DNA of 64,000 nt from Lewinellaceae bacterium (GTDB lineage Bacteria; Bacteroidota; Bacteroidia; Chitinophagales; Saprospiraceae). Below are positions 25,480-34,800 of the stretch, in pieces. A program made the position numbers and the translations under genes. Numbering within the stretch: the first letter of the stretch is position 1; each line of letters opens with the position of its first letter. The DNA lies in assembly GCA_020636025.1 (NCBI GenBank), contig JACJYQ010000005.1, forward strand, positions 1 to 64,000, given 5' to 3'. The notes beneath the pieces are model-generated. The model searched no databases. It saw only the letters and a program-made list of their open reading frames with translations, and was not told the origin of the DNA.

Positions 25480-27141
25480 TTATTTGCTGACAACCAATTT
25501 CTTGACCGACCGGAACGACTCCCCTTCCAGCATAACCATATAGGTACCTGCCTGGAGGGTTTGTACTGGGACAGTCCATTGCTCCTTTGCATCGGCTTGA
25601 ATATGGCGAATACCCGCATTCCTCACAAGCTTACCTGACAGGTCAGTTACACAGAGTTTCACATCCTGTTCTTCTGTCAGGCTGAAGCTAACAAAGGCTT
25701 CATCCGCTGCAGGGTTAGGGAAAACGACTACTTCCTGTACTCCTTCTTCAGGATTAAAAGTAGGAACCGTCACTGTTCCAAATACATAGTGAACCGGAAC
25801 AAAATACTCGGCTAGTGTCTGGCTTTGATCGGCGTTGGTTACTTGGAATCTCAGTTGATCCACCACTACATTATTTGGAGTAAAAATGGTAAAGTTATCC
25901 TCGTTTGTTCCAGCGCCAGTAGCATACAATCCTGATCCGGAGGCGCCATAGCCCGGACTGAGACTCCCGTTTGTGAATGGCCGTACAAATATCCGGGTAT
26001 CCATTCCTTCGTCATTGTAGTAATCGTAATGAACGTTTACCATGGATCCATTTTCAAGTCGCGCCGGCGAATCCGGACAAAGGATGATATTCTCCACCAG
26101 AAAATTGCCAAAAGTGTATTCAACTGGAAACAACATTTCCAACAGCACCTCACTTTGGTCTGAATTGGTAGCCCGGAAGCGAACATGGTCTACACGTTGG
26201 TTGCCGGCAGTTATGGTAAAATTACTGCTGGTAGAGCCAGATCCTGTATAAACACCAGATCCGGAGGCACTGTAATTTGGGGTAAGTCCGCCATTGGTCC
26301 ATGGCCGCGGGAAAATGCGTACACCGGCAGCTTCAGTTGTTGAATAATCGAATGTCATGGTTCGACTTTCATTACTGTACGGAAAGTTGCCCACCTGAGG
26401 AACGATACCGGTAATTTTCACTGTGCTGAAATACAGATTCACAGGAATGAAGAACTCATCTACTGTAACTGTTTGATTGTCGTTTGTAATGCGCACCCGC
26501 AGTTCGTCGACATGCACGTTTTTACCGCTATTGATGGTAAAGTTTGCATTAACATTACCCGTACCGGAGTAAACACCCGATCCGCTTGCACTGTATCCTG
26601 GAGTAAGTCCGCCATTGGTGTATGGGCGAACAAAAATGCGTACACCGCCCGGGTAGCCAATATCATACTGAAAAGACGTAGTAAAGTTTTCCCCCAACAA
26701 AAAGGAGCTGATTTCCGGATCATCAGAGTATGAAAAGTGGTTCACCCCTACTGATCCAAAACTGAAATGCACCGGAACCCAGGTTCTGCGCAGTACGCTG
26801 GAGTTATCAGATTTAACTACTTCAATGCGGATCTCATCAACCAACACAGAACCAGATGGAAAAGTAAAAGAACTTACCGCAGTACCGGAACCGGTATAAA
26901 GTGGTGAACCGCTGGCGGCATAACCCGGCGAAAGGCTGCCATTGCTGAAAGGACGCGCAAATATTCGTACCCCGGCAGCTTCATCCGTACTGTACTCTAT
27001 GTACACCGTAACATCATCACCGTTTTTAAAAGCGGCAACCTGGCTATCAGGAGCAACAGAAATGCCGCAAATATCAGTAAGCGCAAAAGTTGGGGTTAGA
27101 AGTCCAAAAAGGAGCAGGAGAGAGAGATAGTGTTTTTTCAT
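25480..27141 (-). CDS. T9SS-exported protein with four ~108-residue repeats
   Basis: A 553-residue protein with a signal peptide (about 1-20). Four tandem repeats follow, each with the motif [GT]RIF.RP..NG.L.P.Y.ASGS..Y.G.G; the RIF tripeptide falls at residues 59, 168, 275 and 383, a spacing of 107-109. The C-terminal ~85 residues are a type A sorting domain (VVFPNPAADEAFVSF, LQAGTYMVML, KKLVVSK), so it is exported by the T9SS. I do not recognise the repeat as a named family; it is probably a beta-sandwich surface module. Convergent with kup (8 bp apart). Confidence 0.85.
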   Translation of the reverse strand: MKKHYLSLLLLFGLLTPTFALTDICGISVAPDSQVAAFKNGDDVTVYIEYSTDEAAGVRIFARPFSNGSLSPGYAASGSPLYTGSGTAVSSFTFPSGSVLVDEIRIEVVKSDNSSVLRRTWVPVHFSFGSVGVNHFSYSDDPEISSFLLGENFTTSFQYDIGYPGGVRIFVRPYTNGGLTPGYSASGSGVYSGTGNVNANFTINSGKNVHVDELRVRITNDNQTVTVDEFFIPVNLYFSTVKITGIVPQVGNFPYSNESRTMTFDYSTTEAAGVRIFPRPWTNGGLTPNYSASGSGVYTGSGSTSSNFTITAGNQRVDHVRFRATNSDQSEVLLEMLFPVEYTFGNFLVENIILCPDSPARLENGSMVNVHYDYYNDEGMDTRIFVRPFTNGSLSPGYGASGSGLYATGAGTNEDNFTIFTPNNVVVDQLRFQVTNADQSQTLAEYFVPVHYVFGTVTVPTFNPEEGVQEVVVFPNPAADEAFVSFSLTEEQDVKLCVTDLSGKLVRNAGIRHIQADAKEQWTVPVQTLQAGTYMVMLEGESFRSVKKLVVSK

Positions 27142-27288
27142 TGTAAATCAGGTTTTTGAAATAAGATTGGATTGTGCCCAAAAAGCCGGGCTGTTATTAA
27201 ATGTCCGACGATGACAATCCGTGAACCTGATTTCTGAAAATGTCTCAGAGAAACTGTGTTAAGGTCGCTACTTCACTTATGATGACAC

Positions 27289-27296
27289 TACATTTG
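27289..27296 (+). promoter_or_regulatory. candidate -7 box for nspC
   Basis: TACATTTG is a full match to TAnnTTTG, 68 nt upstream of the nspC ATG. No clear -33 element lies at the expected distance. The region from 27142 to 27280 is the divergent gap with the four-repeat T9SS gene. Confidence 0.4.
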
Positions 27297-27364
27297 CACA
27301 GGCAACTCCTTCAAGGCGCAGCCGTATTTTACATAATTCTGAACCCCAACATTTTTTACAATTT

Positions 27365-28504
27365 ATGGATCTGAAGAAAATTCCCTCACCTTGTTTTGTA
27401 TTGGAAGAATCGCGACTGCGAAGAAATCTGGAGCTTATTCAACGGGTTCAACAGGAAAGCGGTGCTCAAATCATACTGGCCTTTAAAGGTTTCGCTATGT
27501 GGAGTGCTTTCCCAATCGTAAGAGAGTACGTCAGTGGAGCTACTGCTTCTTCCTTGCACGAAGTAATGCTTTGCCATGAGGAAATGGGCGTAAAAGCCCA
27601 TACCTATGCGGTAGCCTATGCCCCAAGAGAATTCCCCAAAATCCTGAAACTTTCGAGCCACATCACTTTCAACTCCCTGACTCAGTGGAAACGCTACAGC
27701 AAAAAATTATTGAGCTCTCCGGAAAAAGTCAGTCCGGGAATTCGCGTAAACCCGGGGTGGTCACCGGTGGGTACAGCATTATACAATCCAGCTTCCCCTG
27801 GCTCACGACTTGGTGAACCAGCAGAAAATTTCAAAGGCGTATTGCCCGAAGGGATCGAAGGCTTGCACTTTCACACGCTCTGCGAAAGCACCAGTTACGA
27901 CCTCGAAAAAACGCTCGGCTTTTTCGAGAATCAGTTTGGAAGTTTTCTTCCGAAGTTGAAGTGGGTAAATTTCGGCGGCGGCCATTTGATGACCCGAAAA
28001 GGATATGATGTAGAACACCTTATACAGACACTAAAAGCTTTTAAAGCACGACATCCACATCTTCATGTAATACTTGAACCTGGAAGTGCATTCGCCTGGG
28101 ATACCGGGGTCCTGGTCGCTACTGTATTGGATATCGTGAAAAACAAAGGCTTCAAAACGGCCATTCTTGATGTTTCCTTCACAGCCCACATGCCTGATAC
28201 ACTTGAAATGCCATATCGCCCGGCCATACATGGTGCAAGTGACGAAGCCAGCGGAGGCAAAAACGATTATCGGCTTGGAGGTGTCAGTTGTCTGAGTGGC
28301 GATTTTCTGGAGGCTTATGCTTTTGACAAGCCCCTGAAAGTGGGACAGAAAATTGTATTGGAGGATATGATCCATTACACCATGGTGAAAACCACCACTT
28401 TTAATGGCGTAACACATCCCTCCATTGCCATACTAAGGCCCGATGGACAATTGGATATGATCAGAAAATTTGGATATAAGGACTACAAAAGAAGACTGTC
28501 CTGA
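27365..28504 (+). CDS. nspC: carboxynorspermidine / carboxyspermidine decarboxylase
   Basis: A 379-residue PLP-dependent fold III decarboxylase, cytoplasmic, catalysing the last step of the alternative spermidine (or norspermidine) route. The PLP lysine is Lys41 in ILAFKGFAMW; HFHTLCE, WVNFGGGHLMTRKGYD and ILEPGSAFAW match the family, and the second-subunit cysteine motif GGVSCLSGD is present. Length is normal. The partner dehydrogenase (carboxynorspermidine synthase) is not in the window. It is divergent from the T9SS repeat gene and convergent with the outer-membrane barrel gene (6 bp between stops). Confidence 0.95.
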   Translation: MDLKKIPSPCFVLEESRLRRNLELIQRVQQESGAQIILAFKGFAMWSAFPIVREYVSGATASSLHEVMLCHEEMGVKAHTYAVAYAPREFPKILKLSSHITFNSLTQWKRYSKKLLSSPEKVSPGIRVNPGWSPVGTALYNPASPGSRLGEPAENFKGVLPEGIEGLHFHTLCESTSYDLEKTLGFFENQFGSFLPKLKWVNFGGGHLMTRKGYDVEHLIQTLKAFKARHPHLHVILEPGSAFAWDTGVLVATVLDIVKNKGFKTAILDVSFTAHMPDTLEMPYRPAIHGASDEASGGKNDYRLGGVSCLSGDFLEAYAFDKPLKVGQKIVLEDMIHYTMVKTTTFNGVTHPSIAILRPDGQLDMIRKFGYKDYKRRLS

Positions 28505-28510
28505 GCGGCG

Positions 28511-29329
28511 TTACTGACGCTGGATGCTTGGGCAGCGAATCTCTCCAAAATAGTAATTCAGGCCAACTCCAAGAAATACGTAGGCATCGGTGTTTTTGCC
28601 ATTGCCTCGTTGGTGACCAGGCACGCCAATTGGTGGATCGCCGGAACGATCAGCCAGAGCAGCGGCTATATCTCCCCTTTGGGCTTTGATGTCCCGGATG
28701 TCGGCATAAACGCCATGTACATCATCAATGTAATCGGTAAATAGTTTTCGGGCGCTTAGTTCAACATTCACACTCCAGCGATAGCTCAGATCCACCTTGA
28801 AGCCAATACCATAAGCCAGGGCCCATTGTGTGGTATTGTACTCTTCTCCACGAAACTGGCCTTCTGTTCCCATTTCGCGCAAATTGTAGGTTTCACCATC
28901 CAGGTCAGCTTTTGGATTGAAATAGAAAAAGGTGGTTCCTACAAACATGTATGGTGAATAGAAATAATCCCGGGAACCGTGCACATAAGGAAGGAAATTG
29001 AACTCAAACTGGGCAGTTCCATCAATAACCAGACTGTGAAAGCTCAGGTTTCTTTGTTGTTCGAAAAAATTATCCGAATCAGAATCGTAAGCACTGATTT
29101 TTCCGGCATTTGCGCCAAGACGAAAAGCCAGACGGTCATTCATATTGTAACGGGCGCCTGCTCCTCCAGCCAGATGGAGGCGATTGATTCGCCAATTGGT
29201 ATTCAGGTCACCAAAATAATTGGACACTCCAGCCCAGCCCCCTAATTCCCAGCCACGCATCTGAGCGTTGGCAACCTGACTTGAAAGGACCATTCCACAA
29301 AACAGTCCGATGAATGTTAAAATTCTCAT
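28511..29329 (-). CDS. DUF6089-like outer membrane beta-barrel protein
   Basis: A 272-residue protein with a signal peptide (about 1-22, ANAQ) followed by alternating hydrophobic strands: WELGGWAGVSNYFGDLNT, RLAFRLGANAGKISAYDSDS, SPYMFVGTTFFYFNPKA, ALAYGIGFKVDLSYRWSVNVE and YVFLGVGLNYYFGEIRC. The motif GVSNYFGDLN and the general pattern match DUF6089, a Bacteroidota outer-membrane barrel family of unknown role. A ~30-residue polar loop before the last strand (VPGHQRGNGKNTDAY) is typical. It stands alone between convergent nspC and the hydrolase gene upstream. Confidence 0.8.
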   Translation of the reverse strand: MRILTFIGLFCGMVLSSQVANAQMRGWELGGWAGVSNYFGDLNTNWRINRLHLAGGAGARYNMNDRLAFRLGANAGKISAYDSDSDNFFEQQRNLSFHSLVIDGTAQFEFNFLPYVHGSRDYFYSPYMFVGTTFFYFNPKADLDGETYNLREMGTEGQFRGEEYNTTQWALAYGIGFKVDLSYRWSVNVELSARKLFTDYIDDVHGVYADIRDIKAQRGDIAAALADRSGDPPIGVPGHQRGNGKNTDAYVFLGVGLNYYFGEIRCPSIQRQ

Positions 29330-29471
29330 GTATGTCGTATTTGAGAGCGCAAAAATAGGTTTTAAGCTTAGTATTTTATACTTCTACACTCATTTGCATA
29401 GTTACTCGCCAAAAACGTGCCGAATCAAACTATGGTATAGATTCATAGAATTTTATGAAGGTTGCCCGGCT

Positions 29472-30371
29472 TTATAAATGTTGTAAAATGATCTTCCTGA
29501 TCAGGTCTACCCTGGTCCAGAGAATAAAATGATTCCCTTTTTGAAGTAATTCCACTTGCACATGACTGCTATTGACCAGCATTTTCTGAGCAAAATCGAT
29601 GTTGGCAACGGGTACCAACGCATCATTTTTAGCATGTACAAGGGTGACCGGACAAGTCACTTTTTCCCACATCGGCAGCATTTCTGTCAACTCATTTTCC
29701 AATGGAATTATTTCGGCATTGCTTGTCCACATCGATTTAGGGATCAACCATCTGAATGGTTTTTTGTCAAACAAGGACTGCCACCAGGGATGTTTTTCCT
29801 GAGCAGGATCTACGGAGCCCGCAACCAATATCAACCCGGCAGCTAGTTTGGGATAATCCATAGCAAATCGCGCAATGACACTACAGCCCAATGAATGGCC
29901 CACCAGTAAAACAGGTTTTCCCGGAGCCAGGGAATCAATCACAGATTTTACAGCCGCCGCCTGAACAGACTGTGAGGGTTCCGGCTTGCCAAATCCGCTG
30001 CTGTATCCAAATCCGGGCCTGTCAATGGCTACCAAGCGCGCTTTTTCACTCAATGCAGAATCAGCCAAATAACTCATAAAGGCATCTGCGGAACCAGGGG
30101 AGCCGTGTAACAATACGATCAGCGGAAGTGAATCCTGCCGGGAAATGGCAATGGCATGAATGCGGCGCCCCTTTTCGGAGGGAATGTTGTAAAAATGAGG
30201 CTCTAACACCTGCCCCTTCTGTTGCAATTGCTCCTTCCATTTTTTATCCGATGTACGCATGGAAAGACAGCCCGCTTGCACAGCAACGATCCAAATAAAC
30301 AGCAAAGCACAAAAGCAATAAAGCATGCGCTGAAAAATTAATCTAAACAGAGATTTCCGGCTTTTTGACAT
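29472..30371 (-). CDS. alpha/beta hydrolase, membrane-anchored or lipoprotein
   Basis: A 299-residue alpha/beta-fold hydrolase. The oxyanion motif is LLHGSPGSADAF, the nucleophile Ser160 lies in VGHSLG, and Asp250 (HAKNDALVPV) and His281 (KGNHFIL) complete the triad. The N-terminus has a hydrophobic stretch (about 16-34) ending VQAGC, which could be a lipobox or simply a membrane anchor. The substrate is unknown. It follows the amidohydrolase gene by 22 bp in the same direction and is probably its operon partner. Confidence 0.85.
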   Translation of the reverse strand: MSKSRKSLFRLIFQRMLYCFCALLFIWIVAVQAGCLSMRTSDKKWKEQLQQKGQVLEPHFYNIPSEKGRRIHAIAISRQDSLPLIVLLHGSPGSADAFMSYLADSALSEKARLVAIDRPGFGYSSGFGKPEPSQSVQAAAVKSVIDSLAPGKPVLLVGHSLGCSVIARFAMDYPKLAAGLILVAGSVDPAQEKHPWWQSLFDKKPFRWLIPKSMWTSNAEIIPLENELTEMLPMWEKVTCPVTLVHAKNDALVPVANIDFAQKMLVNSSHVQVELLQKGNHFILWTRVDLIRKIILQHL

Positions 30372-30393
30372 TGATTCACAAAAAGAGAATAGC

Positions 30394-31674
30394 TCAATCT
30401 TTTCTAATCACCACACCGTCTTTCATCACCATTACAACTTTCAGCATGGCCCGGATATCCGCGATTGGGTCACCATCTACAGCTATCAGGTCGGCCAGTT
30501 TCCCGGCTTGCAGTGAGCCAACCTTATCCTCCAAATGCAGTACAGTGGCAGCATCCAGGGTTGCTGATCGCAATATATCACCGTTCTTCATTCCAGCATC
30601 GGCCATGTACACGAATTCAAGGCTATTTTTTCCATGAGGGAACACCCCGGCATCCGTTCCAAAAACTATTTTCACGCCTTTCTTGTAAGCCCTGGCCGTG
30701 GTGGACTGTATTTGCGGACCAATGTCGATGGCTTTCTGACGTACATGGTCAGGGAAAAATCCGGGCGAGAATTTAGCGCTGTCCGTAACAGCGTGCCCTG
30801 CAGTAAGCGTGGGGACATACCAGGTGCCGTGCTTGATCATGGCATCCATGGTTTCATCGCTCATAAAAGAACCGTGCTCAATGGTTACGACGCCAGCTTC
30901 CACAGCACGTCGCATACCTTCGTCGCCATGGGCATGGGCCGCGACATCTACTCCCATGTCGCGTGCAGTTTTTACGATCGTTACCAATTCGTCTTCACTG
31001 TAATGAGGCAAGCGACCATCGCGGGCCAGAGAGAGCACTCCTCCGGTCGCTGCTACTTTGATGCAATCAGCACCCTGCTTTATCATGGTACGCACAGCGG
31101 TGCGGCACTCATCCGGACCGTCGGCAATACCAATTTCAGGTATTGGCGGGTCAAATAAATCCCAGCGGCTGCCTGTGGTTTTATCTCCATGCCCCCCGGT
31201 AACGCTCAACATTCTACCGGCAGTGATGATTCTTGGGCCGATTGCCCAGCCGTTGTTGATGGCATTGCGCAGGGAAATATTCACCCCGGTTCCTCCCAGG
31301 TCGCGTACGGTTGTAAACCCGGCTTCTAGAGTACGTCGAGCATATACAGAAGCACGAAATGCAATGTCTGCATCATTCAGTACAAAGCGATCTGAATAGG
31401 AACTTTTGCTTTGTTCAAATTCCAGATGCACATGGCAATCAATAAGTCCGGGTAAAACAGTTTTTGACTTTAAATCAATTAGTTCAGCGCCCGCAGGAAC
31501 AGCCGTAAATCCTTTGTCAATCCGTGTGATTTTGTTGCCATCAAGTACAAGCGTGGCATTTGTAATGGATTCGCTGCCAATTGGAATCAGCTTTCCGCAA
31601 TAGATGAAAGTAGTTTGTGCCTGAAGCAAACGGCTTATTAAAACAAGAGTAAAAAACAGTGAAAATCTGGCCAT
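30394..31674 (-). CDS. secreted amidohydrolase (imidazolonepropionase-like metallo-hydrolase)
   Basis: A 426-residue amidohydrolase with a signal peptide (about 1-20). Metal ligands are visible in order: His81/His83 in DCHVHLEF, the lysine in DCIKVAATGG (Lys206, probably carboxylated), His247 in VAAHAHGDE, His267 in IEHGS and Asp341 in FGTDAGVFPHG. The pattern matches exported Xaa-Pro/Xaa-Arg dipeptidase-type members of the family, so peptide hydrolysis in the periplasm is the best guess. It is 22 bp upstream of the alpha/beta hydrolase gene and divergent from the SprB-repeat adhesin gene. Confidence 0.88.
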   Translation of the reverse strand: MARFSLFFTLVLISRLLQAQTTFIYCGKLIPIGSESITNATLVLDGNKITRIDKGFTAVPAGAELIDLKSKTVLPGLIDCHVHLEFEQSKSSYSDRFVLNDADIAFRASVYARRTLEAGFTTVRDLGGTGVNISLRNAINNGWAIGPRIITAGRMLSVTGGHGDKTTGSRWDLFDPPIPEIGIADGPDECRTAVRTMIKQGADCIKVAATGGVLSLARDGRLPHYSEDELVTIVKTARDMGVDVAAHAHGDEGMRRAVEAGVVTIEHGSFMSDETMDAMIKHGTWYVPTLTAGHAVTDSAKFSPGFFPDHVRQKAIDIGPQIQSTTARAYKKGVKIVFGTDAGVFPHGKNSLEFVYMADAGMKNGDILRSATLDAATVLHLEDKVGSLQAGKLADLIAVDGDPIADIRAMLKVVMVMKDGVVIRKD

Positions 31675-31872
31675 AAAATTTATTTGTGGTAAAGCTACAA
31701 ATACTCAAGTAATACAATGAAGGTATTCATTATCACGCACAAAGGAATCAATATGCGCCAATTCCAGTCGATTAACAGGTCGAAAGGCAGCGAATTAAAA
31801 TATAAATTTATCTTTGGGCTAGTAAGCAATTTAACACAAAACAAATACCTCTCTGCAAGAACTCAATTTCCC

Positions 31873-34800
31873 ATGAAGTTTTTCATCTCTTTTTGCCTCG
31901 CCCTATTAACACTTACCGAAACTGCGGCTTTTAATTCCCACTCTACTGAAACTACGGACCGAAACTTACCAAGTCTGGAGATGCTATTGAAGGACATCTG
32001 GCATGATAGTTTGGGGCTAAATCAGGATATGCCCGAAGTTTTGATTCCATTCATTATTGTGGTAAATGACGTCTGTGGACAAGGAATAGGATCTTTGGAT
32101 CTGGTCCCTGACCCAGGAGGTCCATATACTTTCGAATGGTCGAATGGCGCTATGACTGAAGATATTTCGGGCCTAACAGCAGGGACTTATACCGTGACCA
32201 TTACGGACCAAAACGGAAACAAGCAATCTGTTCCTGCCATCGTAGGAACAGCCCCACCAATTGTACCAAATAATGTTAATGGGGTGGTATCCGGTAACAC
32301 CTTGTGTAATGGCATGGGTGATGGAGCCATAGATCTGACCGTCACACCCAATATGCCGCCAGACTGGACATATACATGGTCAAATGGCGATATCACGGAA
32401 GACATCGCCAATTTGGTGCCTGGAACCTATACAGTAACAATCACTTATGGGGTTACCTGTACCACTTTAGCTACATACGTAGTTCCAAACCTGACAAATG
32501 CACCAAACCTCGGTCCTCCGATCGGAGGATTTCCTGGTGATCAATGTGAAACTGGAAATGGCTCTGCTGCTATTGTGGCAACTGGAGGTGTCCAGCCATT
32601 CACCTATTTATGGTCTAATGGTGAGACAACTTTTAACATTTCCAATCTTACTGCCGGAACCTACACCGTGACTGTGACCGGTGCTAATGGTTGCTCTAAT
32701 GAGTACACGGGCGATGTTCCGGCAACTACGCTCCCCGTACAGGCAGTGCTTGTCCAGAAAATAAATAACACTCTCTGTGTTGGTGGAAATGGCAGCATCG
32801 ACATTAATGTAACGCCAAACGCAGCCCTCACTACAGCTACCTACTCTTGGTCTAATGGAGAAACCACTCAGGACATTTCAGGTCTGGTGGGGGGTTACTA
32901 TACAGTTACAGTTACCAGACTTGGGAATTGTACATCCACTATGGAAATTCTGGTTAGTGATGTACCCAACAAGCCTAAATTCGCGCTTTTAGCAACTAAA
33001 ACCACCTGCGGTATGAGCAATGGGTCGATCGTACTGAATGTACAACCTGGCGGCCCACCAGCGCCGTACACTTATGAATGGTCGAACGGAGAAACTACCT
33101 CAAATCTCAATGGAATACCACCGGGAGATTATACGGTAACGGTAACCGGCTCAAACGGGTGTACTGAAACCCAAAGCATAACGGTGGAAGATACCGACAT
33201 TGGTTTTAGTTTTTATGCCGATGTAGTACCCCACACGGCATGCGATACACTAAACGGACAGCTTACTTTACATTTAAGCCCTTCCAATCTGACCTATGAA
33301 TGGTCAACCGGGGACTCGGTTAAAATACTTAGGAACCTGCCGCCCGGCAATTATTCCGTTACCGTCAGTGCCGGGGGAACCTGTACAGGTTCGGAAACGT
33401 ACACCATTGATGATTTGACCGAATATCCAAGTATTCCGGCAGCACCTATTCCGAGTCTTTGCGGATTAGCCAATGGCGGTGTTGATCTTACCATTAATGG
33501 TGGCCAGGCTCCATTTGAAGTTATGTGGTCCACCGGAGACACTTCACAGGACCTTTCCCAATTGCTAGCGGATACATTTTATGTAACGGTTACTTCTGCA
33601 GTGGGATGTTCCGCAACCAATTTCGCCATTGTTCCCAACCTAGATCCTGAAATGGAGATAAACGGAATGGTGTCGGATAATAACTCCTGTGCCTTTCCAA
33701 ACGGATCCGTCATTTTGGATGTAATTCCAGTAGACACCAACCTGCTCAGTATATGGAGTGACACCTCGCTGGTTTATCTGTGGTCTGACGGAGAGGATAC
33801 AGATAGTTTATTAAGTCTTTCTGGAGGGACCTATATGGTCACGGTAAGTCTAGGGGCAACGTGCATAGTCTCGGATACCTTCGACATTGTGAACAATGCG
33901 ATATCCCCTACAGTAAGTGCAACGGGCACGGCCGCCACTTGTAGTCTCGACAATGGTGCAGCAGATCTGGATGTAAGCGGAGCAGTGGCGCCCTATACTT
34001 TTTTATGGAGTACTACGGATACTCTGGAGGATCTCAGTAATCTAACTCCAGGCACCTATACGGTTACGGTGACTTCCGCCAATAGTTGCACAGCAATTAG
34101 TACGGTGAATGTGATAAACAATAATATTGCATTAAACATAAACGGGAACCTCACACAGAACACCTCGTGTACAATAAACAATGGTGCGATCGACATAAGT
34201 GTAAATCCAACCGGCACCTTCACCTATATGTGGTCGAACAGCGAAGTAACAGAGGATGTAAGCGATCTGGCGCCCGGCAATTACAGTGTCACAGTGGCTT
34301 TAGGCTCATGTCAGTCGGTAGGTAATTTCACTGTTCTCGACAATACCAATCCACCAAATTTGAGCTCAAATATCACAGCATCCATTTGCAGTCTGGACAA
34401 TGGAGCCATTGACCTTAGCGCAAGCGGGCCATCGGCGCCATTTACATACGAATGGTCAAATTTGGAAACTACCGAAGATCTATCAAATCTATTATCCGGA
34501 AATTATACCGTTACCGTTACCGGAACAGATGGTTGTACGGCAACTGCAGTATACAACGTACCTAACAATGCCGCCAATTTCAGTCTTTCGGCCTCAGAAA
34601 CTGATCTCACAAATTGTGTGACCAACAACGGCGCTGTTGATCTGACCATTACACCTGCCGGAGCTTACACCTTTGCCTGGTCGAACGGAGAAATTACAGA
34701 GGATTTGAGCAATCTGGCGCCAGGCACATACACGGTTTCTGTTACCTCATCAGGTTCATGTACTGCCACCGCTTCCTATTTTGTTGTGGACCAAAGGGAT

